The position numbers and the translations under genes are program-made. Positions 48,557 through 56,930 of a stretch of 64,000 bases of DNA are shown in pieces. Position 1 is the stretch's first letter, and every line of letters starts with the position of its first letter. The notes beneath the pieces were generated by a model. The model saw only the letters and a list, made by a program, of their open reading frames with translations, ran no database searches and had not been told where the DNA came from. The DNA is from Actinoplanes auranticolor (GTDB taxonomy: Bacteria; Actinomycetota; Actinomycetes; Mycobacteriales; Micromonosporaceae): positions 1 through 64,000 of the forward strand of contig NZ_BOQL01000027.1 of NCBI RefSeq assembly GCF_018332655.1, read 5' to 3'.

Positions 48557-48879
48557 GATTCCTCCGGCGGTTCGGCGGTGCCGTTGAGCAGGGCGTGCAG
48601 TGCGGCGGTGTAGTCCTCGAAGGCCACCCGGCCGCGCCCGGTGAGCCGGACCAGCGTCGCCGGGGTGCGGCCCTGATGGGTCTTGACGACCTCGACGTAG
48701 CCCGCGTCCTCGAGCTTGCGCAGGTGCACCGAGAGGTTGCCCGCGGTCATCCGCAGGATGTCCTGCAGCCGGGGGAAGGCGATCCGGTCACCCGGGCCCA
48801 GCGGGGAGAGGGCCGCGACGACCCGCAACCGGGCCTGGGCGTGGATCACCGGGTCGAGCTCGGGCAGGCCGCCGGTCAT
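48553..48879 (-). CDS. Winged-helix transcriptional regulator of the ABC operon
   Basis: 108 aa. A MarR/ArsR-like winged helix of the HTH_34 type: HAQARLRVVAALSPLGPGDRIAFPRLQDILRMTAGNLSVHLRKLEDAGYV, then the wing GRTPATLVRLTGRGR. No metal-binding cysteines. The gene is inside the operon and overlaps both neighbours (ATGA and ATGATG), so it probably controls the operon through the palindrome at 49.5 kb, which is inference. Confidence 0.88.
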   Translation of the reverse strand: MTGGLPELDPVIHAQARLRVVAALSPLGPGDRIAFPRLQDILRMTAGNLSVHLRKLEDAGYVEVVKTHQGRTPATLVRLTGRGRVAFEDYTAALHALLNGTAEPPEES

Positions 48880-49511
48880 CGGGCCATCCGCAGCCAGGAC
48901 ACCAGGCCGGCGACGAGCATCCCGCCGCCACCGAGCACCGCGACGATCAGCGCGTGCCAGCCCGCTCCGATGATGATGCCGGCGACGTTGACGACGCTGA
49001 TCGACAGACCGAGGACGAACAGGGACCGGTCGTTCCAGATGGCACCGCCGGCCATGTGCAGGGCGCCGGTGAGGGCGACCATCGCGCCCGCCCAGAGCAG
49101 GTTGGCCTCCGGCACGGGCAGCAGGTCACTGATCCGGCTGAACAGGGTGGCCATGCCGATGAAGGCGACGGACCAGGTGAAGCCGTACATGGCGCCCTGC
49201 CGGGAGGACGGGCCGCTGACCTGGCGGGCGGCCCGGGCGCCGACGATGCCGGTGATGACGCCGGCCACGATCATCGAGCCGAGCAGGACGGTGAGCGGCA
49301 CCCAGTCCGGCATGTCGACCAGGACGCGCTCGTCGGGGCCGAAGCGCAGGAAGAAGACGCCGAAGCCGATCAGCCAGGCCAGACCCCACGGCCAGAGCAG
49401 CAGGCGCGGATCCGGGGTGAGCCGGCGGGTGGTGGTGGCCTGCTCCCGGGCGATCAGCCGGAGCGACTCGGCCGGGTCCAGCGGGGGGAGTTCGTCATCT
49501 CTGGCTTCCAT
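48876..49511 (-). CDS. Membrane protein heading the ABC-2 operon
   Basis: 211 aa. A charged cytoplasmic N-terminus (about 1-38) is followed by about six helices (LLLWPWGLAWLIGFGVFFL, VPLTVLLGSMIVAGVITGIVG and others). No recognised domain. The ATG has no ribosome site and sits 7 nt after TAAAGT, so the transcript may be leaderless. Repeated operator sequence lies directly upstream. Confidence 0.78.
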   Translation of the reverse strand: MEARDDELPPLDPAESLRLIAREQATTTRRLTPDPRLLLWPWGLAWLIGFGVFFLRFGPDERVLVDMPDWVPLTVLLGSMIVAGVITGIVGARAARQVSGPSSRQGAMYGFTWSVAFIGMATLFSRISDLLPVPEANLLWAGAMVALTGALHMAGGAIWNDRSLFVLGLSISVVNVAGIIIGAGWHALIVAVLGGGGMLVAGLVSWLRMAR

Positions 49512-49512
49512 G

Positions 49513-49550
49513 CAAAGAACTTTACCGCACAAAGTCAAAGAACTTTGTGC
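49513..49550. promoter_or_regulatory. Operator with palindrome and direct repeats between divergent genes
   Basis: GCACAAAGT (49527-49535) and ACTTTGTGC (49542-49550) are perfect 9-bp arms with a 6-nt spacer. CAAAGAACTTT occurs twice, at 49513-49523 and 49536-49546, 23 bp apart (about two helical turns). The cluster lies 1 nt from the ABC operon ATG and 33 bp from the divergent GNAT gene. Confidence 0.8.
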
Positions 49551-49583
49551 CATAAACCTCGGACACTCGCTTAGCATCGCGCG

Positions 49584-50006
49584 GTGAGTGATCTCGTCCT
49601 GCGGGCCGCCGACTCCCGCGAGCTGGGGGCCGTGCTGACGTTCTGGTCGGCGGCGGCCGAGAACGCCAGTCGTCCGCCGGACACCCCGGCCGCCCTGGCG
49701 GCGCTGCACCTGCGGGACCCGGACGCGCTGATCGTGGCCGTCGAGGGGGACCGGATCGTCGGCACGATCATCGCCGGCTGGGACGGCTGGCGGTGCCACC
49801 TGTACCGCCTCGCGGTGGACCCGCAACGCCGCCGCAACGGCATCGGCCGGGCCCTGATCGAGGCGGCGGAGAGCCGGATCCGGGCGCTCGGCGGCACCCG
49901 GATCGACGCCATGGTGCTGGACGACAACCCGGGCGCCCACGCCATCTGGGCAGCCCGGGGCTACCGGCGCCAGCCGGACTGGTCGCGCTGGATCAAGCCG
50001 CTCTGA
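49584..50006 (+). CDS. GNAT-family N-acetyltransferase
   Basis: 140 aa. The acetyl-CoA loop appears as VDPQRRRNGIGRALIEAAE, with the C-terminal NPGAHAIWAARGYRRQPDW. The acceptor is unknown. GTG start without a ribosome site; TAGCAT 6 nt upstream could be a -10 element for a leaderless transcript. It shares its promoter region with the ABC-2 operon. Confidence 0.88.
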   Translation: MSDLVLRAADSRELGAVLTFWSAAAENASRPPDTPAALAALHLRDPDALIVAVEGDRIVGTIIAGWDGWRCHLYRLAVDPQRRRNGIGRALIEAAESRIRALGGTRIDAMVLDDNPGAHAIWAARGYRRQPDWSRWIKPL

Positions 50007-52011
50007 GCGGTGCGGGCAGCGGCTCGGCGTGCACCACCGAGAGCCGGGACACCGCGCGGGTCAGGACCACGTACAGCCGGTGCAGGCCGCGGGGCTCGGC
50101 GGCCACGATCTCGGCCGGTTCGACGACGACCACGTGGTCGTACTCCAGGCCCTTGACGAGCGTGGCCGGCACGACCGTGACGCGCGCCTCGGAGTCGACG
50201 TCGTCGGGCGTCGCGGCGGCCAGGCCCGCGGCCGCGAGATGCGCGCGGAGCCGGTCGACCGCCGCGTCGGCCGCGATGACCGCGACCGAACCCTCGTGCT
50301 CCAGCGCCGCGGTCACCTCGACCAGCATCGCGGCATCCGCCTCGGCCGGCGACGGAACGCCGACGACGGAAAGATCACCGTCGCGGCGCAGGGAGACGGC
50401 CTCCGGCACGTCCACCCCGAGCGCCGGCAGCAGGCGGTTGGCCAGGGCCACCACCACGGCGGGTACGCGGTAACCGACCGTCAGCGGCACCACCACGGCG
50501 TCGGGCTTGCCGAGATGCCGCAACGTGACCCGCCAGTCCGCAGCGGCCCACGGCGCGGTGCCCTGGGCCAGGTCACCGAGCAGGGTGATCGAGCCGTGCT
50601 CACTGCGCCGGGCGATGGCCCGCGCCTGCATCGGCGAAAGGTCCTGAGCCTCGTCCACCACGACGTGCCCGAAGCTCTGCTCCCGCTCCAGCAGGCCGGC
50701 GGCCTCGTCGATCAGCACCAGGTCCGCCGCGCTGAACTTGGCGGCCTTCACCGTGCGCGGTGGCTTGGCCCAGCGCAGCACCTCCTGCTCGGCCTCGGTG
50801 AGGATGCCCTCGGTCGCGGTCGCCAGCAGCTCGGGGTCACTGAGCAGTGCCACGACCAGCCCCTCGGGGGTCAGGGCGGGCCAGACGTTGTCGAGGAAGT
50901 CGCGTACCTGCGGGATCCTGCCCATCCGGCGCAGCCAGCCCTCGTTGGGCGAGTTGCCGGTGCGGTACTCCGACTGGCGTTGCAGCAGCGCGACCACGCG
51001 CGCCCGGACCCGCTCGCGGCCGACCGCGTACGGCAGGTCCTCCCGGCGCGCCTCGTCCACGATCCGGCGCAGCGGTCCCGCGTCGATCCGCCAGCGGTAC
51101 GAACCGTCCGACACCATGATCGGCTCCACCGGCTTGCCCAGCCGGCCCCACAGCGCCTGGCGCAGGACTGCCGCCATCCGGGCATCGTGCTTGAGCAGGG
51201 CGGCGGCCTCGTCGTCGTGGCCGCGTACCGGTGCCCGGGCGATCAGGTCGTCGACCGTGGCCTGCTGCACCTCGACCTCGCCGAGCGCCGGCAGCACCGC
51301 CGAGATGTAGGACAGGAACGCGGTGTTGGGCCCGACGATCAGCACGCCGGAGCGGCGCAGCCGCTCGCGGTGCACATAGAGCAGGTACGCGGCCCGGTGC
51401 AGCCCGACCGCGGTCTTGCCGGTGCCGGGCGCGCCCTGTACGCAGATCGAGTCCTCGAGATCGGCCCGGACCAGCTCGTCCTGCTCGGGCTGGATGGTGG
51501 CGACGATGTCCCGCATCGGCCCGACGCGGGGCCGCTCGATCTCGGCGGTCAGGATCCGGCTCTTGGTGCCGAGCTCCTCGCCGCGGTCCAGGTGCTCGTC
51601 CTCGAAACTGGTCAGCTCGCCCTTGACGAAGCCGAACCGGCGCCGGGTGGCGACCCCCTGCGGATCACGCACGCTGGCCCGGTAGAACGACTGGGAGAGC
51701 GGCGCCCTCCAGTCCAGCACCATCGGCTCACCGGCGTCGTCGGTGACGTGCCGGCGCCCGATGTGGTACGCGGTCTGCTCGATGTCCAGCTTGCCGAAGA
51801 AGAGCGGAGTGTCGGGATCGTCGGCCAGCTCGGCGACCCGGCGCGACAAGGTCCGGCCGAGGGTCTCGGCGCTGTAGGCGTCCCCGGCGATGTCGGCGCC
51901 GGAGGCGAAGAGGGACTCGGCCCGGCCCCGCATCCGGCCCAGCGCGGCGCGGGACCGGCTGAGATGGTGACGTTCGGAGATGAGTTCGCTGTCGAGTTCG
52001 GATGCGGGCAC
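49993..52011 (-). CDS. HelD-like UvrD/Rep-family helicase
   Basis: 672 aa. An N-terminal coiled-coil arm (about 1-60) precedes a 1A domain with Walker A QGAPGTGKT (193-200); later motifs are VVDEAQDLSPMQ, LLGDLAQGT, VGYRVP and the C-terminal LVKGLEYDHVV and YVVLTRAVSRL. Length and arm match actinobacterial HelD, which binds RNA polymerase, releases it from DNA and in some species confers rifamycin tolerance (HelR). GTG at 52011 has AGGA 6 nt upstream. It overlaps the convergent GNAT gene by 14 bp. Confidence 0.9.
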   Translation of the reverse strand: MPASELDSELISERHHLSRSRAALGRMRGRAESLFASGADIAGDAYSAETLGRTLSRRVAELADDPDTPLFFGKLDIEQTAYHIGRRHVTDDAGEPMVLDWRAPLSQSFYRASVRDPQGVATRRRFGFVKGELTSFEDEHLDRGEELGTKSRILTAEIERPRVGPMRDIVATIQPEQDELVRADLEDSICVQGAPGTGKTAVGLHRAAYLLYVHRERLRRSGVLIVGPNTAFLSYISAVLPALGEVEVQQATVDDLIARAPVRGHDDEAAALLKHDARMAAVLRQALWGRLGKPVEPIMVSDGSYRWRIDAGPLRRIVDEARREDLPYAVGRERVRARVVALLQRQSEYRTGNSPNEGWLRRMGRIPQVRDFLDNVWPALTPEGLVVALLSDPELLATATEGILTEAEQEVLRWAKPPRTVKAAKFSAADLVLIDEAAGLLEREQSFGHVVVDEAQDLSPMQARAIARRSEHGSITLLGDLAQGTAPWAAADWRVTLRHLGKPDAVVVPLTVGYRVPAVVVALANRLLPALGVDVPEAVSLRRDGDLSVVGVPSPAEADAAMLVEVTAALEHEGSVAVIAADAAVDRLRAHLAAAGLAAATPDDVDSEARVTVVPATLVKGLEYDHVVVVEPAEIVAAEPRGLHRLYVVLTRAVSRLSVVHAEPLPAPLRAA

Positions 52012-52260
52012 GCTGATTCCTATCGCGGTAGCTCGCTGCTCGCTCGCGTATCCGGCGACGGTTGGCCGTCGTCCGGCGCGGAGACGTCCGCTGCGGTGTC
52101 GACTCACCGCGGCCGTCAAGCGGCCACGTACGATACGCGACCCACCCCGCCCGGGCCACCGGTTTTCTCCCTGGACCGAACAGCGCGCTGAACGTGAGAT
52201 AGGTCCCTCGGTGCAGGTGGAGGCCCGGCATGGGCAACCCGCCGGAGATAGCGTCGCAGC

Positions 52261-53112
52261 ATGAGCGACGTAGTCCGGCGACCCCGGGTAGGCCACATCC
52301 AGTTCCTCAACTGTCTGCCGATCTACTGGGGCCTCATGCGCTCGGGGGCGCTGCTCGACGTCGACCTGCACAAGGACACCCCGGACCGGCTCAATGCCGC
52401 GCTGGTCGCCGGCGATCTGGACATCGGCCCGATCTCCCTGGTCGAGTACCTGCGCAATGCCGACGACCTGCTGCTGCTGCCGAATCTCGCGGTGGGCAGC
52501 GACGGCCCGGTGCTGTCGGTCAACCTGGTCTCCACCCGGCCGCCGGCCGAGCTGGACGGCCGCCCGGTCGCGCTCGGCTCGACCTCGCGGACCGGCGTGC
52601 TGCTGGCCCAGATGCTGCTGGCCGAGCAGTACGGCGCCGAGCCCGAATACTTCCGCTGCCCCCCGGAGCTCAACCAGATGCTGCTGGAGGCCGACGCCGC
52701 GGTGCTGATCGGCGACCCGGCCCTGCGCGCCATGTACGAGGCTCCCGGGCTCGGCCTGCAGGTCATCGACCTGGCCCAGGCGTGGAAGGAGTGGACCGGC
52801 CTGCCGATGGTCTTCGCCGTCTGGGCGGTCCGCAAGGAGTTCGCCGCGGCCCACCCGGGTGTGGTCAAGGAGGTGCACGAGGCGTTCCAGCGCTCCCGTG
52901 ATCTGTGCCTCGGTGAGCTGGACGAGGTCGCCGAGGCGGCAGCCCGTTGGGAGCCGTTCGACGCTGCGACGCTGGCCACGTACTTCCGGGCCCTGGACTT
53001 CTCGCTCGGTGAGCAGCAGATCGCCGGGGTGCGTGAGTTCGCGCGGCGGGCCGCCGCGCGCGGCGAGGTGCCGGCCCTGCCGGCCGACGGGCCGGTATTC
53101 GCTCAGGTATAG
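52261..53112 (+). CDS. mqnA: Chorismate dehydratase
   Basis: 283 aa. A periplasmic-binding-protein-like fold: RVGHIQFLNCLPIYWGL, DIGPISLVEYL, LGSTSRTGVLLAQMLL and LIGDPAL. MqnA removes water from chorismate to give 3-enolpyruvylbenzoate, the first step of the futalosine pathway. It lies 14 kb from mqnE and 25 kb from mqnLPM, so the pathway is dispersed. It is divergent from the HelD gene across 249 bp. Confidence 0.93.
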   Translation: MSDVVRRPRVGHIQFLNCLPIYWGLMRSGALLDVDLHKDTPDRLNAALVAGDLDIGPISLVEYLRNADDLLLLPNLAVGSDGPVLSVNLVSTRPPAELDGRPVALGSTSRTGVLLAQMLLAEQYGAEPEYFRCPPELNQMLLEADAAVLIGDPALRAMYEAPGLGLQVIDLAQAWKEWTGLPMVFAVWAVRKEFAAAHPGVVKEVHEAFQRSRDLCLGELDEVAEAAARWEPFDAATLATYFRALDFSLGEQQIAGVREFARRAAARGEVPALPADGPVFAQV

Positions 53113-53168
53113 CCCACTTTGCTCCATAGGGGGTAGCGCCGGCCGCGTCCCTAGTGGAGCATTGACCG

Positions 53169-54710
53169 GTGGCCATCCGAACGAACAGTCTCGCGCTGCG
53201 CCTCGCGCTGCCCATCGCCATGATCGGGCTGACCGCGGTCGGCGCGGCCGCCCCGGCGCAGGCCGCGGCCCCGGCCGAGCGGCCGACGATCGAGATCGCG
53301 GTGCCCGAGCGGGTGGTCACCACCGCCGGCGCCACCAAGACCGTTCCGTTCGAGGTCGTCAACGCCGGCCAGACCGCGGCGACCGGCCTGGTCGTCGACT
53401 TCGCCCGCACCGGCGCCGCGGTCGACCCGCGCCTCGGCTTCAAGCCGCCGCAGGGCTGCACCGCGACGGGCTGCCCGGCCGGCGACCTCGCTCCGGGAGC
53501 TCGCAAGACCCTCACGTTCACGGTGGCGCCCACCGCGGAGCTGCCCGCGGCCGGGGCGAGCATCGACCTGGTGGTCCGCGACGCCGGCGGCGAGTGGCGG
53601 GAGTCGACCAGCGTCACGGTGGTGCGCGAGGCCTCTGGAGTCGACCTCGAGACCGCTCCCATCCCGGACATCGCGCTGGTCGCGGGCGAGTCCGCCGTGC
53701 TGCCGATCTCGGTCCGCAACAACGGCAACCAGCCGACCGAGGGCGTCGGCCTCGCGCTGGCCGGTCACCGCTACATCACCTTCCCGAGCAAGTACAGCAA
53801 CTGCGTCGAGGTCAAGGAGCTGCCGGGCGTCGTCTGCGTCTTCAACCTCACCCTCGCCCCGGGCGCGACCTTCGGCATGTCGCCGTCGACCCCGCTCACC
53901 ATCGCGGCCGACCCGGCCACGCCCGGCCCGGCGAACTACACCGCCGGCGTGGCGGCCCTGAGCCTCGAGGACGAGGAGAACGACGCCGCCCTGGCCGCGG
54001 CGACGAAGGCCGCGCGGAAGCCGGGCGCCAAGCTGCAGCTGGAGCCGGCCGCGCGGAGCCTGGCAGCGGGCCGGGACGAGCTGAACGAGTGGGACAACTC
54101 GACCTCGTTCCTGGTGAAGGTCCCGAAGAACCCGGCCGACAGCGTGGCGATCGGCGACGACTTCGAGGGCAAGATCGGTGACACCCGTACGGTCAAGGTC
54201 GGCTTCCGCAACGACGGCCCGGCGACCGTGCTCCCCCGGTCCAAGTCCTGGATCCACGCGGCCAAGGTCCGCATCCCGTCGGGCCTGAAGCTGACCAAGG
54301 TGGACAAGCTCTGCGTCCCGAACGGCGACGGCGAGCCGAGCTGGAACAGCCCCGGCCAGGTCAGCGGCCACGACTACCTGTGCGTGGCCGCGAAGCCGCT
54401 GGCCGCCGGCGAGCGGCAGCTCTTCTCCTTCACCGCCAAGATCGAGGACGGCGAGAACGAGGACAAGGGCACGATCACGGTCGACGGCGGCGTGCAGGAC
54501 TCGAAGACGACCAACAACGCGGCCAAGATCGAGGTCAAGCTGACCACGGGCGGCGGCTCCGGCGGCGGTTCGGGTGACGGCTCGGGCGGCTCCGGCGGCG
54601 GGCTGGCCATCACGGGCGCACCGACCGGGCGCATCGCCACCGCGGGCATGCTGCTCGTGCTCACGGGGACCTTGGCGCTGGTGCTGACCCGGCGTCGCCG
54701 ACCCGCCTGA
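53169..54710 (+). CDS. Cell-wall surface protein with LAXTG sorting signal
   Basis: 513 aa. A signal peptide (about 1-33), three or so beta-rich extracellular repeats (about 40-140, 145-260, 310-460; CARDB/DUF11-like in character), a Gly/Ser spacer, then LAITG, a hydrophobic helix and RRRRPA. LAXTG is the motif used by class E sortases of high-GC actinobacteria. The four cysteines in the repeats may form disulfides. No sortase gene is in this window. GTG start with GGAG upstream. Confidence 0.85.
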   Translation: MAIRTNSLALRLALPIAMIGLTAVGAAAPAQAAAPAERPTIEIAVPERVVTTAGATKTVPFEVVNAGQTAATGLVVDFARTGAAVDPRLGFKPPQGCTATGCPAGDLAPGARKTLTFTVAPTAELPAAGASIDLVVRDAGGEWRESTSVTVVREASGVDLETAPIPDIALVAGESAVLPISVRNNGNQPTEGVGLALAGHRYITFPSKYSNCVEVKELPGVVCVFNLTLAPGATFGMSPSTPLTIAADPATPGPANYTAGVAALSLEDEENDAALAAATKAARKPGAKLQLEPAARSLAAGRDELNEWDNSTSFLVKVPKNPADSVAIGDDFEGKIGDTRTVKVGFRNDGPATVLPRSKSWIHAAKVRIPSGLKLTKVDKLCVPNGDGEPSWNSPGQVSGHDYLCVAAKPLAAGERQLFSFTAKIEDGENEDKGTITVDGGVQDSKTTNNAAKIEVKLTTGGGSGGGSGDGSGGSGGGLAITGAPTGRIATAGMLLVLTGTLALVLTRRRRPA

Positions 54711-54805
54711 CCTCGGACCTCAGCCTCGACGCCCGGCCGTCCGTCGGAGTTCGGTCGGGGCCGCGGCCGTTCGTCTGCGCCCGCTGAAATGCGGCCGACC
54801 GGGGG

Positions 54806-55780
54806 CTACGCCCGGGTCACCACGTCGGCGTTGATGTCGCTGACTGTCGGCAGGCCGGCCTGCGCCATCGTCCGTGCGAGGCCGGTCCGATAAAGATCCA
54901 GGCAATCCCGTACGCCGTCAGCACCGCCCGTGGCCAGCGCCCACAGGATCGGGCGGCCGATCAGCACGGCCTTCGCGCCCAGCGCCAGCGCCGTCAGGAT
55001 GTCGCCGCCGTCCCGAAGGCCGCCGTCCACCAGCACCGGGACCCGGCCCGCGACCGCCTCGACGACCGGGCCGAGCGCCCGTGCGGTGGCGACCACCCGG
55101 TCCAGCTGCCGGCCGCCATGGTTGGAGACGATCACTCCGGCGGCTCCCGCGTCGACACACGCCGCGGCGTCCCGCGCGCTCAGCACGCCCTTGACCAGCA
55201 CCGGCCGGCCGGCGATCCCGGCCAGCCAGGCGATCGCGCCGGAGTCGAGGGCGGGATCCTGCTCCCGATCCGCCGGCCGGGTCGCCGGGGACAGTGCACC
55301 GGCCTGCGGCACCGGCCTGGGGTGCACATACGGGGCGTCGGCGGTCAGCACGATCGCGCCTGCCCCGGCGGCGACTGCTGCGCGTACCTGTTGCTCGGTG
55401 ATCTGCCGGTCCCGCAGCACGTAGGCCTGGAACCACCAGGGCCGGATCACCGGGATCTCCGCGAGCGGGCGGCCGGCCCGCGAGCTCAGCACGAACAACG
55501 AGCCTGCCGCCGCGACACCCCGGGCGGTCGCGGCTTCGCCCTCGGGGTGCGCGAGCGTGTGCAGGGCGGTCGGCCCGGCCAGCACCGGGGCGGTGAGCCG
55601 GGCCCCGAGCAGTTCGATCTCGGTGCTGACCTGGGACACGTCACTGAACAGCCGCGGAACGAACCGCCACTCGCGCCAGGCGGCTGTGGCCTCGTCCCGG
55701 GTGACCTGCGCGCCGAAGCCGTCCCGGTAGTAGTCGAAGACGGCCGCGGGAAGGGCTGCCCGGGCCGCCTCCTCCTGCAT
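54806..55780 (-). CDS. FMN-dependent alpha-hydroxy-acid oxidase/dehydrogenase
   Basis: 324 aa, a TIM-barrel of the lactate-dehydrogenase/glycolate-oxidase family. The catalytic His/Arg pair lies in VSNHGGRQLD, FMN-binding segments include PVLAGPTALHTLAHPEGE and VLVDGGLRDGGDILTALALGA, and WWFQAYVLRD is the sheet-3 motif. It oxidises a 2-hydroxy acid; the natural substrate is unknown. ATG at 55780 has AGGAGG 6 nt upstream. It is preceded by an aldo/keto reductase 37 bp upstream, so both are probably one operon. Confidence 0.9.
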   Translation of the reverse strand: MQEEAARAALPAAVFDYYRDGFGAQVTRDEATAAWREWRFVPRLFSDVSQVSTEIELLGARLTAPVLAGPTALHTLAHPEGEAATARGVAAAGSLFVLSSRAGRPLAEIPVIRPWWFQAYVLRDRQITEQQVRAAVAAGAGAIVLTADAPYVHPRPVPQAGALSPATRPADREQDPALDSGAIAWLAGIAGRPVLVKGVLSARDAAACVDAGAAGVIVSNHGGRQLDRVVATARALGPVVEAVAGRVPVLVDGGLRDGGDILTALALGAKAVLIGRPILWALATGGADGVRDCLDLYRTGLARTMAQAGLPTVSDINADVVTRA

Positions 55781-55817
55781 CCTCACCCTCCTGCCGGCCG
55801 GCGCCCGGTGGCCCTGC

Positions 55818-56774
55818 TCAGCGCGTCAGGATCTGGTCCAGGGCGGCCACGTCCTCCGCGGTGAGTCGCCACTGCCCGGCGGCGGCGTTCGCCTTGACCT
55901 GGTCCGGGGTTGTGGCACCGGCGATCACGCTGGTCACCGCCGGCTGCGCGGCCAGCCCGGCGATCGCGACGTCCAGCAGGCTGTGCCCGCGTTCCTTGCC
56001 GTACGCGGTCAGCGCCTCGATCGTGTCCCAGTCCGCCCCGTCCAGCCACCGCTGGTAGCGCTCCAGGGCCAGCCGGGTGCCCTCGGGCGGCGTCGCGCCT
56101 CGCTGGTACTTGCCGCTGAGCAGGCCGCTGTCGAGCGGGAAGAACGGCAGCAGCCCCAGTCCGAACCGCTCACACGCCGGCACGACCTCGTCCTCGACCT
56201 CGCGGTGCAGCAGGCTGTACTGGTTCTGCGCGCTGATGAACGGGGTGTGGCCGGCGGTCCGGGCCGTCCAGTCCGCGTCGGCGATCTGCCAGCCCGCGAA
56301 GTTGGAGTTGCCCAGATAACGGACCTTGCCGCTGCGGACCAGGTCGTCCAGGGCCGACAGGGTCTCCTCGATCGGGGTGGCCTCGTCGGGGGTGTGGATC
56401 TGGTACAGGTCGATGTAGTCGGTGCCGAGCCGGCGCAGCGAGGACTCGACCGCGCGGACGATGTACGACCGGGAGCCGCGGGCGCCGTGGTCCGCGCCGT
56501 TGAGCCCTTCCATGTCCATGCCGAACTTGGTCGCCAGCACGATCTCGTCCCGCCGGCCCTGCAGGGCCGCACCGAGGCACTCCTCGGAACTGCCGTGCGG
56601 GGTGCCGTAGATGTCGGCGGTGTCGAACAACGTGATCCCCGCGTCGAACGCCGCGTCGACGACCGCGCGGGTCCCGTCGAGGTCGAGCTTGCGGCCGAAG
56701 TTGTTGCAGCCGATGCCGACGACCGAGACGACCAGGCCCGAGGTGCCGAGGCGGCGGTAGCTCATGTCACTCAT
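55818..56774 (-). CDS. Aldo/keto reductase
   Basis: 318 aa, a TIM-barrel NADPH-dependent oxidoreductase. The catalytic tetrad is visible: Asp and Tyr in DTADIYG, Lys in LATKFG and His in YQIHTPDEATP. C-terminal SVIAGATTPDQVKANA is the NADPH-binding segment. First gene of a minus-strand pair with the hydroxy-acid oxidase. Confidence 0.92.
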   Translation of the reverse strand: MSDMSYRRLGTSGLVVSVVGIGCNNFGRKLDLDGTRAVVDAAFDAGITLFDTADIYGTPHGSSEECLGAALQGRRDEIVLATKFGMDMEGLNGADHGARGSRSYIVRAVESSLRRLGTDYIDLYQIHTPDEATPIEETLSALDDLVRSGKVRYLGNSNFAGWQIADADWTARTAGHTPFISAQNQYSLLHREVEDEVVPACERFGLGLLPFFPLDSGLLSGKYQRGATPPEGTRLALERYQRWLDGADWDTIEALTAYGKERGHSLLDVAIAGLAAQPAVTSVIAGATTPDQVKANAAAGQWRLTAEDVAALDQILTR

Positions 56775-56835
56775 GATCCGAGCCTATGTCGTCGGCGTTG
56801 CCGAAATAATCCGGCAACACATCAGCCGTTGTCTA

Positions 56836-56880
56836 TTGACACACACTGTTAACTATTTGATGCTGTGAGAGCGCTCTCAC
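56836..56880 (+). promoter_or_regulatory. Promoter and LacI-type operator of the GH64 gene
   Basis: TTGACA (56836-56841) is a perfect -35 box. A weak -10 (GATGCT) follows 17 bp later and runs up to GTGAGAGCGCTCTCAC (56865-56880), a perfect 16-bp palindrome. It resembles the TGGGAGCGCTCCCA operators of CebR/CelR-type LacI regulators of polysaccharide use. Confidence 0.8.
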
Positions 56881-56930
56881 GAGGGCGTTCCCCCATCCCC
56901 CCTGCGCCGTCCGTCTCCCGAGGAGTCATC

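Noticed and set aside
52012..52260. Rifamycin-associated element before the HelD-like gene
   Set aside because: HelR genes carry this palindrome; no such inverted repeat is seen in the divergent region, so rifamycin inducibility is not supported.
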